The translations under genes and the position numbers were made by a program. The notes under the pieces were generated by a model. That model was not told the origin of the DNA and ran no database searches. It was given only the letters and a program-made list of their open reading frames with translations. A DNA stretch of 64,000 nt from Hyphobacterium sp. SN044 (lineage in GTDB: Bacteria > Pseudomonadota > Alphaproteobacteria > Caulobacterales > Maricaulaceae): assembly GCF_021864465.1 (NCBI RefSeq), contig NZ_JAKKUV010000001.1, positions 499,468 through 563,467 on the forward strand, given 5' to 3'. Positions 16,024-25,235 of this stretch are shown piece after piece. The stretch's first letter is position 1; each line of letters opens with the position of its first letter.

Positions 16024-17058
16024 ATGAGCGTCCGTCATCCGTCCGAGTCCGATCCGCGCAGCGGCCGCGTTCTTGTCGCCCTGCTTGGCTTTCTGGTCGT
16101 CCTGATCCTCGCTGGCGCCGGCGTGGCCTTCTTCGCCTGGTCCTGGGTCCAGTCGAAGTTCGACGCCCCCGGGCCCGCAGTGGAGGAGACCATCGTGGTC
16201 ATCCCGCGCGGTGAGGGCCTGATCCAGATCGCCAATCGGTTCGAGCGCGAAGGCGTCGTGTCGGACGCCCGGCTCTTCCGTCTGTTGGTGACGCTGGAGG
16301 AAGCCGACCGCGACCTGCGCGCCGGAGAATACGCCTTCCCGCCGGAAGCCTCGATGCGCGACATCCTGGAACAGGTTCGCGAAGGCGTGGTCGTGCAATA
16401 CCCGATCACCTTCGCCGAAGGCCTGACCAGCGCGATGATCGTGCGCATTCTGGAAGCCAGCGAAGTTCTGACCGGCGAGATCGCCGAGACCCCGCCGGAG
16501 GGCAGCTTGCTGCCCGAAACCTATCTGGTTCAGCGCGGCACGCCGCGCAGCGAGATCATCGCCCGCATGCAGTCCGACCAGGACGCGCTCATAGCGCGGC
16601 TTTGGCCGAACCGCGCCGGCGACCTGCCTTTCGACACGATCGAGGAGGCGATCATCCTCGCCTCGATCGTCGAAAAGGAGACCGGTATCGCCGAGGAACG
16701 CCCGCGCGTCGCGGCCGTGTTCGTCAATCGTCTGCGCCGGGGTATGAGACTCGATAGCGACCCGACCATCATCTACGGCATCACGGGCGGGGAACCGCTT
16801 GGCCGCGGCATCCGGCGCTCCGAGCTCGACAACACGAACAACCCCTACAACACCTATCACTTCGCCGGTCTGCCGCCGGGTCCGATCGCCAATCCGGGAC
16901 CGGACGCGATTGCCGCGGTACTGAACCCGGCGGACACGCGGGACCTGTTCTTCGTCGCCGATGGCACGGGCGGTCACGTCTTCGCCGAGACCTATGCCCA
17001 GCATCAGCGCAATGTCGCGAACTGGCGCCGGATCGAACGCGAACGGGGAGGCCGCTGA
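16024..17058 (+). CDS. mltG: Endolytic transglycosylase MltG
   Basis: Inner-membrane lytic transglycosylase that cuts nascent glycan chains in peptidoglycan (YceG family). The chosen ATG at 16024 gives 344 residues: a short cytoplasmic N-terminus, one membrane helix (about residues 15-38), a LysM-like region, then the catalytic domain with SIVEKET carrying the catalytic Glu near residue 217. Later family motifs DSDPTIIYGI and NTYHFAGLPPGPI are present. It begins 28 bases after fabF; fabF-mltG is a common alphaproteobacterial pairing. Confidence 0.94.
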   Translation: MSVRHPSESDPRSGRVLVALLGFLVVLILAGAGVAFFAWSWVQSKFDAPGPAVEETIVVIPRGEGLIQIANRFEREGVVSDARLFRLLVTLEEADRDLRAGEYAFPPEASMRDILEQVREGVVVQYPITFAEGLTSAMIVRILEASEVLTGEIAETPPEGSLLPETYLVQRGTPRSEIIARMQSDQDALIARLWPNRAGDLPFDTIEEAIILASIVEKETGIAEERPRVAAVFVNRLRRGMRLDSDPTIIYGITGGEPLGRGIRRSELDNTNNPYNTYHFAGLPPGPIANPGPDAIAAVLNPADTRDLFFVADGTGGHVFAETYAQHQRNVANWRRIERERGGR

Positions 17059-17059
17059 C

Positions 17060-17941
17060 ATGGCCAGACTGTCCGGAATGACGGGCTTTGCCCGCACCGA
17101 GGGCCAGCACGCAGGCTGGAACTGGACGTGGGAAGTGCGTTCGGTCAACGGCAAGGGGCTCGACCTGCGCCTGCGCATGCCGCCCGGCTATGACGCGATT
17201 GAAGGCCCGCTTCGCGACATTGCCCGTACCGCCTTCACCCGCGGCTCGATCCAGGCCGGTTTGACCATCGCGCGCGACGAGACTGCCGGTGCAGCTGCCA
17301 TCGACGAAGCGCGTCTGGCCGCGCTGATCGAGGCGAGCCGCCCCTGGGTCGAGAGCGGCAAGGTGGCTCCGCCCGCATTTGACGGTCTCTTGCACGTGAG
17401 GGGCGTCCTGAAGGCGGAGGACGAGATCGCCGAAGAGGATCGAGAGGCGCTGCACGGAGCGCTGCTGACCTCGTTCGAGACGGCGGTGAAGGCGCTCAAG
17501 GTTGCGCGCGAGGACGAAGGCAAGGCGCTCTCGGCAATCCTGACCGCGCAGGTCGGAGAAATCGAGACGCTCGCCGCCGATGCCGCCCAGACCGCGAGCG
17601 CGCGGATCGACACCATTCGTGATCGTCTGGCCACGCGCATTGCCGATCTGGTTGGAAGTGACTTCCCCGAGGAGCGCCTGGCCCAGGAAGTCGCCGTTCT
17701 GGCACTGAAGGCGGATGTACGCGAAGAGCTCGACCGGCTGGGTGCGCACATCGCAACGGCGCGCGATCTGATCGCGGCCGGGTCGCCTGCGGGCCGCAAG
17801 CTCGACTTCCTGTCACAGGAGTTCAACCGCGAAGCCAACACGCTATGTTCGAAGTCCGGCGATTCGGACCTTACCCGGATCGGCCTCGCCTTGAAGACCG
17901 TGATCGACCAGTTCCGGGAGCAGGTCCAGAATGTCGAGTGA
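17060..17941 (+). CDS. YicC family endoribonuclease
   Basis: The YicC family has been characterised in E. coli as an endoribonuclease involved in small-RNA turnover; older annotation calls it a stress-induced protein. The 293 residues begin MARLSGMTGFAR, the family signature, and end in the conserved AGRKLDFLSQEFNREANTLCSKS region. The start lies right after the mltG stop, and the stop overlaps gmk by 11 bases. The yicC-gmk pairing is conserved across proteobacteria. Confidence 0.93.
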   Translation: MARLSGMTGFARTEGQHAGWNWTWEVRSVNGKGLDLRLRMPPGYDAIEGPLRDIARTAFTRGSIQAGLTIARDETAGAAAIDEARLAALIEASRPWVESGKVAPPAFDGLLHVRGVLKAEDEIAEEDREALHGALLTSFETAVKALKVAREDEGKALSAILTAQVGEIETLAADAAQTASARIDTIRDRLATRIADLVGSDFPEERLAQEVAVLALKADVREELDRLGAHIATARDLIAAGSPAGRKLDFLSQEFNREANTLCSKSGDSDLTRIGLALKTVIDQFREQVQNVE

Positions 17942-18593
17942 TCCCTATCATTCCCCGCGTTATCCCGGTGGCCGCCGGGGAATGATGTTCGTCCTGTCGA
18001 GCCCGTCCGGGGCCGGCAAGACGACGCTGTCCAAGCGGCTGATGGACAAGAATCCCGACATCCTGATCTCGGTCAGTTGGACGACCCGCGCCCCGCGCCC
18101 CGGCGAGGAAAATGGCCGCGACTACGTCTTCGTCAGCCAGGATGAATTCGAAAAGAACATAGCCGCCAACGGCTTCTACGAATACGCCAAGGTGTTCGAC
18201 CACTATTACGGTACGCCGCGTGCGCCGGTCGAAGAGGCGCTGGCCGAAGGCCGTGACGTGATCTTTGACATCGACTGGCAGGGCGCGCGCCTGCTCGCCG
18301 AGGCGGCCCCTAATGATGCGGTTCGTGTCTTCATCCTGCCGCCCTCGCTGCGGCTTCTGGAAGACCGGCTAAGGAAGCGCGGCCAGGACCCCGAAGCGGT
18401 GATCAGCCGCCGCATGGACCGCGCCGAGGCGGAAATCTCGCACTGGAACGAATACGACTACGTCATCGTCAACGAGGACTTCGCCCGCGCGCTCGAGGAG
18501 ATCGACCTGATCCTCCATGCCGAGCGCCTGCGCCGCACGCGCCGCCCCTGGCTCGAAGGCTTCGTCTCCGAACTGTTCAAGGAACGGAAATAA
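17931..18593 (+). CDS. gmk: Guanylate kinase
   Basis: Converts GMP to GDP with ATP. The 220 residues have the P-loop SSPSGAGKTTL (about 23-33), the GMP-binding segments SWTTRAPRPGEENGRDY and EYAKVFDHYYGTP, and the lid region RMDRAEAEISHWNEYDYV. The ATG lies inside the yicC 3' end. A type A repeat follows in the gap before convergent ksgA. Confidence 0.97.
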   Translation: MSSDPYHSPRYPGGRRGMMFVLSSPSGAGKTTLSKRLMDKNPDILISVSWTTRAPRPGEENGRDYVFVSQDEFEKNIAANGFYEYAKVFDHYYGTPRAPVEEALAEGRDVIFDIDWQGARLLAEAAPNDAVRVFILPPSLRLLEDRLRKRGQDPEAVISRRMDRAEAEISHWNEYDYVIVNEDFARALEEIDLILHAERLRRTRRPWLEGFVSELFKERK

Positions 18594-18607
18594 CTTACGA
18601 CGTCATC

Positions 18608-18688
18608 GACGTTTCCCGGACGGCGAAGCCGATCCGGGATCCAGTCTGGACCCCGGTCTTCGCTTCGCGAAACCGGGGAGCGTCGGGA
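18608..18688. repeat. Intergenic double-hairpin repeat, type A (copy 2)
   Basis: Nearly identical to 2904-2990: hairpin one uses CCCGGAC with a GGCGAAGCC tip, and hairpin two is CCCCGGTCTTCGC...GCGAAACCGGGG. It fills most of the gap between the convergent genes gmk and ksgA, the same setting as copy 1. Confidence 0.85.
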
Positions 18689-18714
18689 TGAGAAACTGCA
18701 TTGAGTCCCCCAAC

Positions 18715-19563
18715 TTACCCCTTCGCCATCCGCCAAGCCTCTGCAAGGCGGAAGAAACCTTCTGGCGGAATCGTCTCGGCGCGGGCCGTAGGCTCGATTC
18801 CGGCCTCGGTCAGCAGATGCTCTGCGGTCGTTCCGGCCTTCGCCGCCGCCGCTGACAGGCTGGAGCGCAGCATCTTCCGGCGCTGGCCGAAGGCGGACTC
18901 CGTCACGGCTTCCAGCGCATCGAGATCGTTGAACCGCTTCTCCGCGGGCAGGGGATGGAGCACGACAACCGCTGATTCCACCTTGGGCGGGGGCGTGAAC
19001 GCCCGGGCCGGGACTTTCAGGCCGATCCGCGCGCTGGCGACGGCGCCGGTCAGGACCGCCAGCCGGCCATAGGCCTTCGTTCCGGCCTTGGCGACGACCC
19101 GGTCGGCCACTTCGCGCTGGAACATCAGGATCGCCGCCGACCACCAGATCGGTGAGGCCTTCAGCCATTTGATCAGCAGTGGCGTACCGACATTGTAGGG
19201 CAGGTTGGACGCGATGATGGCCGGCTGTCCGGCGACGAGCGCCGCCTCGTCGGCTTCCAGCGCATCCGCCTCGATCAGGGTCAGGCGGTTGCCATGATGC
19301 GCTCCGGCCTCTTCGAGCGCGGGGAGGAAGCGCGGGTCCTTCTCGATCGCGATCACGTGGCTGGCCTCGGTCGCCAGAAGCGCGCGCGTGAGCCCGCCCG
19401 GTCCCGGTCCGATTTCGACCGCAATCAAACCTTCGAGCGAACCGGCAAGGCGCGCGATCTTGGCCGTGAGATTGAGGTCGAACAGGAAGTGCTGACCGAA
19501 GGATTTCTTCGCATCGAGCCCGTGCGAAGCGATCACCTCGCGCAGCGGCGGCAGTTCGCTCAT
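18715..19563 (-). CDS. rsmA: 16S rRNA dimethyladenosine transferase
   Basis: RsmA (KsgA) dimethylates two adjacent adenosines near the 3' end of 16S rRNA. The 282 residues carry KKSFGQHFL, the SAM motif VEIGPGPGGLTRALL, and the catalytic NLPYNVGTPLL. Its start overlaps pdxA by 4 bases. The surA-pdxA-rsmA order is conserved from enterobacteria to alphaproteobacteria. Confidence 0.96.
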   Translation of the reverse strand: MSELPPLREVIASHGLDAKKSFGQHFLFDLNLTAKIARLAGSLEGLIAVEIGPGPGGLTRALLATEASHVIAIEKDPRFLPALEEAGAHHGNRLTLIEADALEADEAALVAGQPAIIASNLPYNVGTPLLIKWLKASPIWWSAAILMFQREVADRVVAKAGTKAYGRLAVLTGAVASARIGLKVPARAFTPPPKVESAVVVLHPLPAEKRFNDLDALEAVTESAFGQRRKMLRSSLSAAAAKAGTTAEHLLTEAGIEPTARAETIPPEGFFRLAEAWRMAKG

Positions 19564-20543
19564 ACCCCGCGCCTCCGGCCCATGTCTGCTGCCAGCTTGA
19601 TCGCCGCGATTAGGCTGTCAGCGCGCGCGATACCCTTGCCCGCAATATCGAACGCCGTGCCGTGATCGGGCGAGGTGCGCACGATCGGCAGGCCGAGCGT
19701 GACATTCACCCCGTTCCAGAAATCGAGCGCTTTCAGCGGGATCAGCCCCTGGTCGTGGTAAAGGCAGATCGCGGCGTCATATCCTGCGCGCGCCTCGGCG
19801 TGGAACATCGCGTCGGGCGGCAGCGGCCCAGCGATGTCGAGACCGTCCGCGCGCAGGGCGTCGGCGGCGGGAGTGATGATCTCGATCTCCTCCCGCCCGA
19901 TATGGCCGTTTTCGCCCGCATGCGGATTGAGCCCGGCCAGCGCCAGCCTGGGCGATTCAATCCCGAAGTCCCGCTTCAGCGCTTCGTTCGTCACCCGCGC
20001 GACACGCTGGATGCGAGCCGCATCAAGCGAGGCGATCGCCTCACGCAGTGGCAGGTGGATCGAGACCAGCGCCACGCGCAGCGACGGGCCAGCGAGCATC
20101 ATCACGGGGCCGCGCGCGCCGTCCACGGGCAGGTCGGCGGTCAGTTCCGCGACAAATTCGGTGTGGCCGGGATGCGTGAAACCTGCCTCCCGCAAGACCG
20201 ATTTCGCGATCGGATTGGTCACCACCCCGCAGGCATCGCCGGCGACGGTCAACCCGACGGCGCGCTCGATCGAGGAGACGGTCGCGGGCGCATTCCGGCC
20301 ATCGGGCACGCCCGGGCGGGCGGGCACGGCAAGACGGGAGGGAAGGACGGGCAGGGCGCGCTGAAATGTGCCCGAGGCATCGGACGGAGCGGCAATCCCG
20401 GCGGCGTCGGGTCCGTAAAGCGAGGGATCGCCGATCACGAAGAAGACCGGTCCGCCATCTTTCAGAGCCCGCCAGGCGGCACGCGTGATTTCCGGGCCGA
20501 TCCCGGCCGGATCACCCTGCGTGACGGCGACGGGCCGTCCCAT
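19560..20543 (-). CDS. pdxA: 4-hydroxythreonine-4-phosphate dehydrogenase
   Basis: Metal- and NAD-dependent enzyme of vitamin B6 synthesis. The 327 residues show TQGDPAGIGPEI at the N-terminus, a conserved HPGHTEF, metal-ligand NPHAGENGHIG, and YHDQGLIPLK, the four recognised PdxA segments. It lies between surA (2-base gap) and rsmA (4-base overlap). Confidence 0.96.
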   Translation of the reverse strand: MGRPVAVTQGDPAGIGPEITRAAWRALKDGGPVFFVIGDPSLYGPDAAGIAAPSDASGTFQRALPVLPSRLAVPARPGVPDGRNAPATVSSIERAVGLTVAGDACGVVTNPIAKSVLREAGFTHPGHTEFVAELTADLPVDGARGPVMMLAGPSLRVALVSIHLPLREAIASLDAARIQRVARVTNEALKRDFGIESPRLALAGLNPHAGENGHIGREEIEIITPAADALRADGLDIAGPLPPDAMFHAEARAGYDAAICLYHDQGLIPLKALDFWNGVNVTLGLPIVRTSPDHGTAFDIAGKGIARADSLIAAIKLAADMGRRRGV

Positions 20544-20545
20544 GG

Positions 20546-21784
20546 CTAGCGGTATTCGATCGTCGCTTCGCGGCGCAGGTCACGCAGCCAGCGGCGCGAC
20601 TGATTGGACAATTGCTGGCCGCGCAGCTGTTCCTCGACATCGTCGCGGGTCGGCATGCCGGGGCCGCCGATCGAGCGTTCGCAGACGAGGAAGGCCTGAC
20701 GCCCGGCTGCCGTGTCCAGCACCTGCGTGTGGTCGCCCGTGCCAAGACCGTTCAGCGCATCGCGGATATTCGGGAGCAGCGAGCTCGCCGGAATCTCGCC
20801 GAGCGGCGTCGCGAACGCGCCCGGAACGCCGGAAATTGCGCTGTCGACATTCTCGCAGTTCGCCCGCTCCAGCGCGCGGCGCAGTTCGTCAGCCGTCGTG
20901 TCGGTAACCGAGCTGGTCGGGACCGTCACCTGCGTCAGGTCATACTGGACCGTCGTCGTGCCTTCGCGCTTCTGGATCATCGCGATGATCATGTAGCCGC
21001 CCGGAACGCGGATCGGACGCGACAACTGACCGGGCTGAAGGACCTGCGCCACCTGCTCGACTTCCGGGCGCAACTGGCCGCCGAGCACCCAGCCGACTTC
21101 ACCGCCATTGGCAGCGGACGGAGCGGCGGAGAATTGCTGCGCAACCACCTGGAAGGGCGCGCCTTCACGCAGCGCGTTCAGCGCCGCCGTCGCTTGCTGT
21201 TGCAGGCGCTCTTCGCCGCCCGCGGAGGTCAGTTCGAGAAAGATTTCCGCGATATAGTATTGCGGCTGCGACGCGCTGGCGGCGATGCGTTCCAGCGCGG
21301 CTTCGATCTGCTGGTTCGACACGCGGATCCGGCTGCCATAGCGGCCGCTGACGATGATCTGCCAGGCGATTTCCGCTTCCAACTGACGGCGCAGCGTGGA
21401 GATGTCCACGCCCGCGGACGCCAGTTCCTGCTGGATCTGGGCGCGGGTCGTGCCGTTTCGTTCGGCGATGTCGTCGATGGCCTGATCGACCTCGGCTTCG
21501 TCGACATCGACGTCGAATTCCGCGGCGGCCTGAAGCTGCAGCGTCTCGTCGATCAGGCCGCGCACGGCCTGTTCCTGGATTCGCTCGATGGCTTCGGGCG
21601 AAGGCTGTTGACCGGAAGACGCGATGATCATCCGCATGCGATTGCGCACGTCCACCGTCGTGATGGGCTGGTCATTGACCAGGGCGACGATGCCCTCGAC
21701 CTGCTGGGCGGAAACCGCCGGAGCGGTTGCCAGCGCCAGGGCGGCGGCGAGCGAGGACATGAGAATGCGGGCGCGGTGCTTCAT
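20546..21784 (-). CDS. surA: Periplasmic chaperone SurA (peptidylprolyl isomerase)
   Basis: SurA escorts outer-membrane proteins across the periplasm. I chose the ATG at 21784 (MKHRARILMSS), giving 412 residues with a signal peptide cut after VSA (residue 26). Next comes the SurA N-terminal chaperone domain (VALVNDQPITTVDV). A single clear parvulin-type domain follows (about residues 165-270, including GGEVGWVLGGQL), where E. coli SurA has two. It follows lptD as in other proteobacteria. The in-frame ATG at 21856 would destroy the signal peptide. Confidence 0.92.
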   Translation of the reverse strand: MKHRARILMSSLAAALALATAPAVSAQQVEGIVALVNDQPITTVDVRNRMRMIIASSGQQPSPEAIERIQEQAVRGLIDETLQLQAAAEFDVDVDEAEVDQAIDDIAERNGTTRAQIQQELASAGVDISTLRRQLEAEIAWQIIVSGRYGSRIRVSNQQIEAALERIAASASQPQYYIAEIFLELTSAGGEERLQQQATAALNALREGAPFQVVAQQFSAAPSAANGGEVGWVLGGQLRPEVEQVAQVLQPGQLSRPIRVPGGYMIIAMIQKREGTTTVQYDLTQVTVPTSSVTDTTADELRRALERANCENVDSAISGVPGAFATPLGEIPASSLLPNIRDALNGLGTGDHTQVLDTAAGRQAFLVCERSIGGPGMPTRDDVEEQLRGQQLSNQSRRWLRDLRREATIEYR

Positions 21785-21861
21785 GACGTTCCGGTTCTTC
21801 AGACGCGTTCGAGAAAATACCCATTGGCGGGCAGGAGGCAATCGCCGCGACTGCACCCCGT

Positions 21862-24051
21862 TTAGTCTTCCGATCCGACGCTGCCGAGGGTGAAGAGGGT
21901 GAGGCGGATCTGGATGGATTCAGAGGGTCCGAGAATGCCGTATGAATAATTCTCGCGGGCGTAGAGAATTCCCAACTCGGTGCAATAGTCACGATAGGTA
22001 AAGCCGGCGGTTTGCAGGCGCGATACGCCAGCTTCGAGGTCGCGCGTCACACTGTATCCGAAAGACCAGTGGTCTGTGAGCCGCGTCGACAGCGCCAGAT
22101 AGGCTTCCTCGCGCGGACCGGGCAGAACCTGACTGTCGTCGAAACGGGAATAGGAAAGGATCGTCGTCACCGGACCGATCGTGCCATAGGTCGAAAGGTT
22201 CAGGCGGTTGATCGATCCGCTCTCCGGGTCGATCCGGGAATTGGCGTTCACGATGAACGAATTCAGATCGACCCCGAAGTCCGCCACGATATCGGAATCG
22301 TCCGGGCGCAGGCCTGACCCCGCATCGAAGACAGGGTCGCCGTCGAGACGGCGGCTCTGGCCGACAAAGGCGGAGAATTCATACCCGTTGCTGAAGGTGG
22401 CATTGTAGCGGCCGCCAAAGGTGACCCGAAGGCCTTCTTCCCAGAGATCGTATCCCGGTGACCGGTTCGTGGCGAAGATGACGGATTCGGTCAGATCGAC
22501 ATTCTGACTGTCCTCGTTCGGGATCCGGCCGGCATGATCGTCGTCGCTTGCGGCGACCACCTGGATCACCGGCTCGAGGATCGAGTCGACCGATTGTCCG
22601 GGCCGGTAGAGCGGCCATGACAATTCCGCTCCGGCCATGCCGAGGAAGCGGCCGAAGGAATCCGACGTCAGCGGGTCCGCCGGCGTGGTGCCAGGAAGGT
22701 CTTCGAGCGCATAGTAATCGGCGCGGGCAAAGGCGAAGGGTTCAAGCACGAGGCCTTGCGGCGCGATCCAGCGCGCGCTCCAGTCCGCCTGTGCACTGGC
22801 CCGCCGATAGTCGATCCCCGCGTCGCGCGTCAGCGAGATCGTGTTCAGACGGGTGCGCAGAAAGCCGCCATGCTCGCCAAGCTGTGTTGTCGTCCGATAG
22901 TCCGCCATCGGTGCGGCGACGGGCAGCAGATCGTCATTCTCTCCGACGATCAGGCTCTGAAAGGCCGCCCCGGCGACTTCCGCATAGTAGTTCTGCCCCT
23001 GGCCCTGCAGATAGAGCTGGCTGGTCAGCCGGCCCGCATTCGTTTCCACAAGCCCCGGATAATCCTGATAGAGCTCGTTCAGATCATAGCGGCGGATATG
23101 CAAATCGTCTGATGCGATCTGAACGCCAAAACCCCAGTCCCACTGGTCCGAGATTTCGAACTCGCCGCCGCCGAACAGGTGATAACGCAGCGCATCCTCG
23201 CCGAAGCGGTTGCCGTCGCCGTCGATCTCGCGCTCATAGGTGATCGAGCCTTCGAAGCCGAGACGGCCCGAGTAGAAGCGCTTGCGGTACTCGCCGATCA
23301 GCAGCGGGCGGACATTCGTCATCACCCGCGGCGAGAAGGTGAAGTCCTGATAGGGCGAGATCGCCCAGTAATAGGGCTGCTGGTAGGACAGGCCGAGGCG
23401 CGACGACACGCCGACCGTCGGGAAGAGGAAGCCGGACCGGCGTTCCGAAGACGGGTCGGGGTGCGCAAAGGCGGGGGCGTAGAAGACGGGAACGCCGAGC
23501 GCCTCGAAGCGGACGTTCTCGTAATAAATCATCTGGTCTTCAGTATCCTGCACGACGCGCTGCGCGCGCAGGCGCCAGGTCGGCTCGTGTCCGGTCTCCG
23601 AACACAGCTGGCAGGCCGTGTAGTAGGCGTCGCGCAGTTCCAGCGTGCCGTTGCCGCGGCGCACCGCGTGCGCGGCGGCGGCACGCCCATTGTTTTCCAT
23701 CAGCGTGGAAAAGCCGGTTGCGATTCCCGAACCCATCTGGTCGTCGAGTTCGACCTCGTCGGCATATTGCGGCGGCGCGTCGGCGGAATAGATGGTGACA
23801 TTGCCGCGCGCGATGACGCGCCCGGTCTCGGGCCGGTATTCCAGCTCGTCGGCAGTGACGGTGCGATCGCCTTGGCGCGCTTCGACATTGCCGCGCGCGA
23901 TATAGGCGCCCGAACCGCGGTCCTCCGACATCGTGTCGGCTTCGATATAGACCGGTTCGTTGTCGCCCGATTCCTGCGCGAAAGCCGGAACAGTTGCGAC
24001 GCCCGCGAGGAGAAGCGCGGCGAGAGAGGCAAGTCCGGCTCTGACCGCCAT
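21862..24051 (-). CDS. lptD: LPS-assembly protein LptD
   Basis: Outer-membrane barrel that inserts lipopolysaccharide into the outer leaflet. The chosen ATG (24051) gives 729 residues with a signal peptide ending AFA (residue 25). An OstA/LptA-like domain follows (VYIEADTMSEDRGSGAYIARG), then a large barrel with alternating aromatic residues. Paired cysteines occur in TACQLCSETGHE and one more in YRDYCTELG near the C-terminus, a plausible set for the disulfides this protein needs. It sits between lptG and surA in a dedicated biogenesis operon. Confidence 0.94.
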   Translation of the reverse strand: MAVRAGLASLAALLLAGVATVPAFAQESGDNEPVYIEADTMSEDRGSGAYIARGNVEARQGDRTVTADELEYRPETGRVIARGNVTIYSADAPPQYADEVELDDQMGSGIATGFSTLMENNGRAAAAHAVRRGNGTLELRDAYYTACQLCSETGHEPTWRLRAQRVVQDTEDQMIYYENVRFEALGVPVFYAPAFAHPDPSSERRSGFLFPTVGVSSRLGLSYQQPYYWAISPYQDFTFSPRVMTNVRPLLIGEYRKRFYSGRLGFEGSITYEREIDGDGNRFGEDALRYHLFGGGEFEISDQWDWGFGVQIASDDLHIRRYDLNELYQDYPGLVETNAGRLTSQLYLQGQGQNYYAEVAGAAFQSLIVGENDDLLPVAAPMADYRTTTQLGEHGGFLRTRLNTISLTRDAGIDYRRASAQADWSARWIAPQGLVLEPFAFARADYYALEDLPGTTPADPLTSDSFGRFLGMAGAELSWPLYRPGQSVDSILEPVIQVVAASDDDHAGRIPNEDSQNVDLTESVIFATNRSPGYDLWEEGLRVTFGGRYNATFSNGYEFSAFVGQSRRLDGDPVFDAGSGLRPDDSDIVADFGVDLNSFIVNANSRIDPESGSINRLNLSTYGTIGPVTTILSYSRFDDSQVLPGPREEAYLALSTRLTDHWSFGYSVTRDLEAGVSRLQTAGFTYRDYCTELGILYARENYSYGILGPSESIQIRLTLFTLGSVGSED

Positions 24052-24131
24052 GAATTCTGTCCTTCCGTCGGGCACGAAATACCGTGTTCGAATGGTTATC
24101 GGATGCGGCCGCGCGCGTCCACGCCGGATGA

Positions 24132-25235
24132 TCACCCGTCTTCGGTCGATGCCAGATAGGCGAGAGCGAGCAGCGCGGTTATGGCCGGGGCCGCCCAGGC
24201 TGCCGTCAGCGGCGGCAAGGCCGCCGAACTGCCGAATGATGCGAGCAATTCCTGGACGAAATAGACGACGAATCCGGCCGCACCGCCGGCGAGCGCGAAA
24301 CTGGCTGCGCCGCCAAGCCGGTAGAGCCGCAGCGTCGCCGCCGCGGCCAGCAGCGATACCGCGATCAGGGTCAGCGGCAGGGCAAGCAAGGTCTGCCAGC
24401 GCAGTTCGAAACGGTGCGTTGTCAGGCCCGCCTCGCTTGCCGCGGTGATGACGCCGGGCAGATCCCAGAACGCGATCGTGCGCGGCGAACGGGACCGTTC
24501 GAACAGGGCTTGCCGCTCGATACCCGTCGGCAAGGACAGGGCGGCGAGCGTTTCGGGCTCCTGACCGGGCGTGCTCTCGATCGCGTTTTCGAGCCCCCAG
24601 AACCCGCCGCGCAACACCGCGCGTTCGGCATCGATCCGGCGATCGAAGACCGGCCGACCGCCCTCGACCTGGCGATAGTAGAGGAAGCGCGGCCGCGTCA
24701 CGGAACCGGCATCGCCATCGACGTCGGCCGCTGCGATGATGACGTACCCGTCCTCGGTCAGCTCACGCAGCCAGATCGGATTGCTCTGCACCCGGTTGTT
24801 GCCGGTCCGCGTGAGCGAGGCTTCCTGAGCCTCATAGCGCGCATTGAGTGCCGAGCCGATCGGATTGAGGGCCATCGCGCCCAGAAGCCCCCCGATCAGT
24901 GAAATCCACACGGCCGGCGCCACGATCCGCCAGGCCGAATAGCCCGATGCCCGCATCACGATCAGCTCGCTGCGCCGGTTCAGGCGGAACAGGGCCGTCA
25001 GGATGCCGAACAGGAAGATGAAGGGCAGGGTCTGCTCGATCAGCAGCGGCGCCCGCATCAGCGTCAGCATGAACAGTTCCGTGGCTGGAATATCGACCCG
25101 CGTGCCGATGGCGCGCGTCTGTTCGACAAAATCGACCAGAAGGATGATGGTCACGATCACGCTGAAGGACAGCGCCAGACCAGCCAGCATCTGGACGGCG
25201 AGATAGCGGCTGAGACGGGAGGAGAACGGAATCAT
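24132..25235 (-). CDS. lptG: LPS export ABC transporter permease LptG
   Basis: YjgP/YjgQ family permease; with LptF it forms the membrane part of the LptB2FG transporter that lifts lipopolysaccharide from the inner membrane. The 367 residues have three N-terminal membrane helices, a large periplasmic beta-jellyroll-like domain (about 130-260), and three C-terminal helices. Second in the pair and beside lptD, it is assigned as LptG by order. It overlaps lptF by 4 bases. Confidence 0.92.
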   Translation of the reverse strand: MIPFSSRLSRYLAVQMLAGLALSFSVIVTIILLVDFVEQTRAIGTRVDIPATELFMLTLMRAPLLIEQTLPFIFLFGILTALFRLNRRSELIVMRASGYSAWRIVAPAVWISLIGGLLGAMALNPIGSALNARYEAQEASLTRTGNNRVQSNPIWLRELTEDGYVIIAAADVDGDAGSVTRPRFLYYRQVEGGRPVFDRRIDAERAVLRGGFWGLENAIESTPGQEPETLAALSLPTGIERQALFERSRSPRTIAFWDLPGVITAASEAGLTTHRFELRWQTLLALPLTLIAVSLLAAAATLRLYRLGGAASFALAGGAAGFVVYFVQELLASFGSSAALPPLTAAWAAPAITALLALAYLASTEDG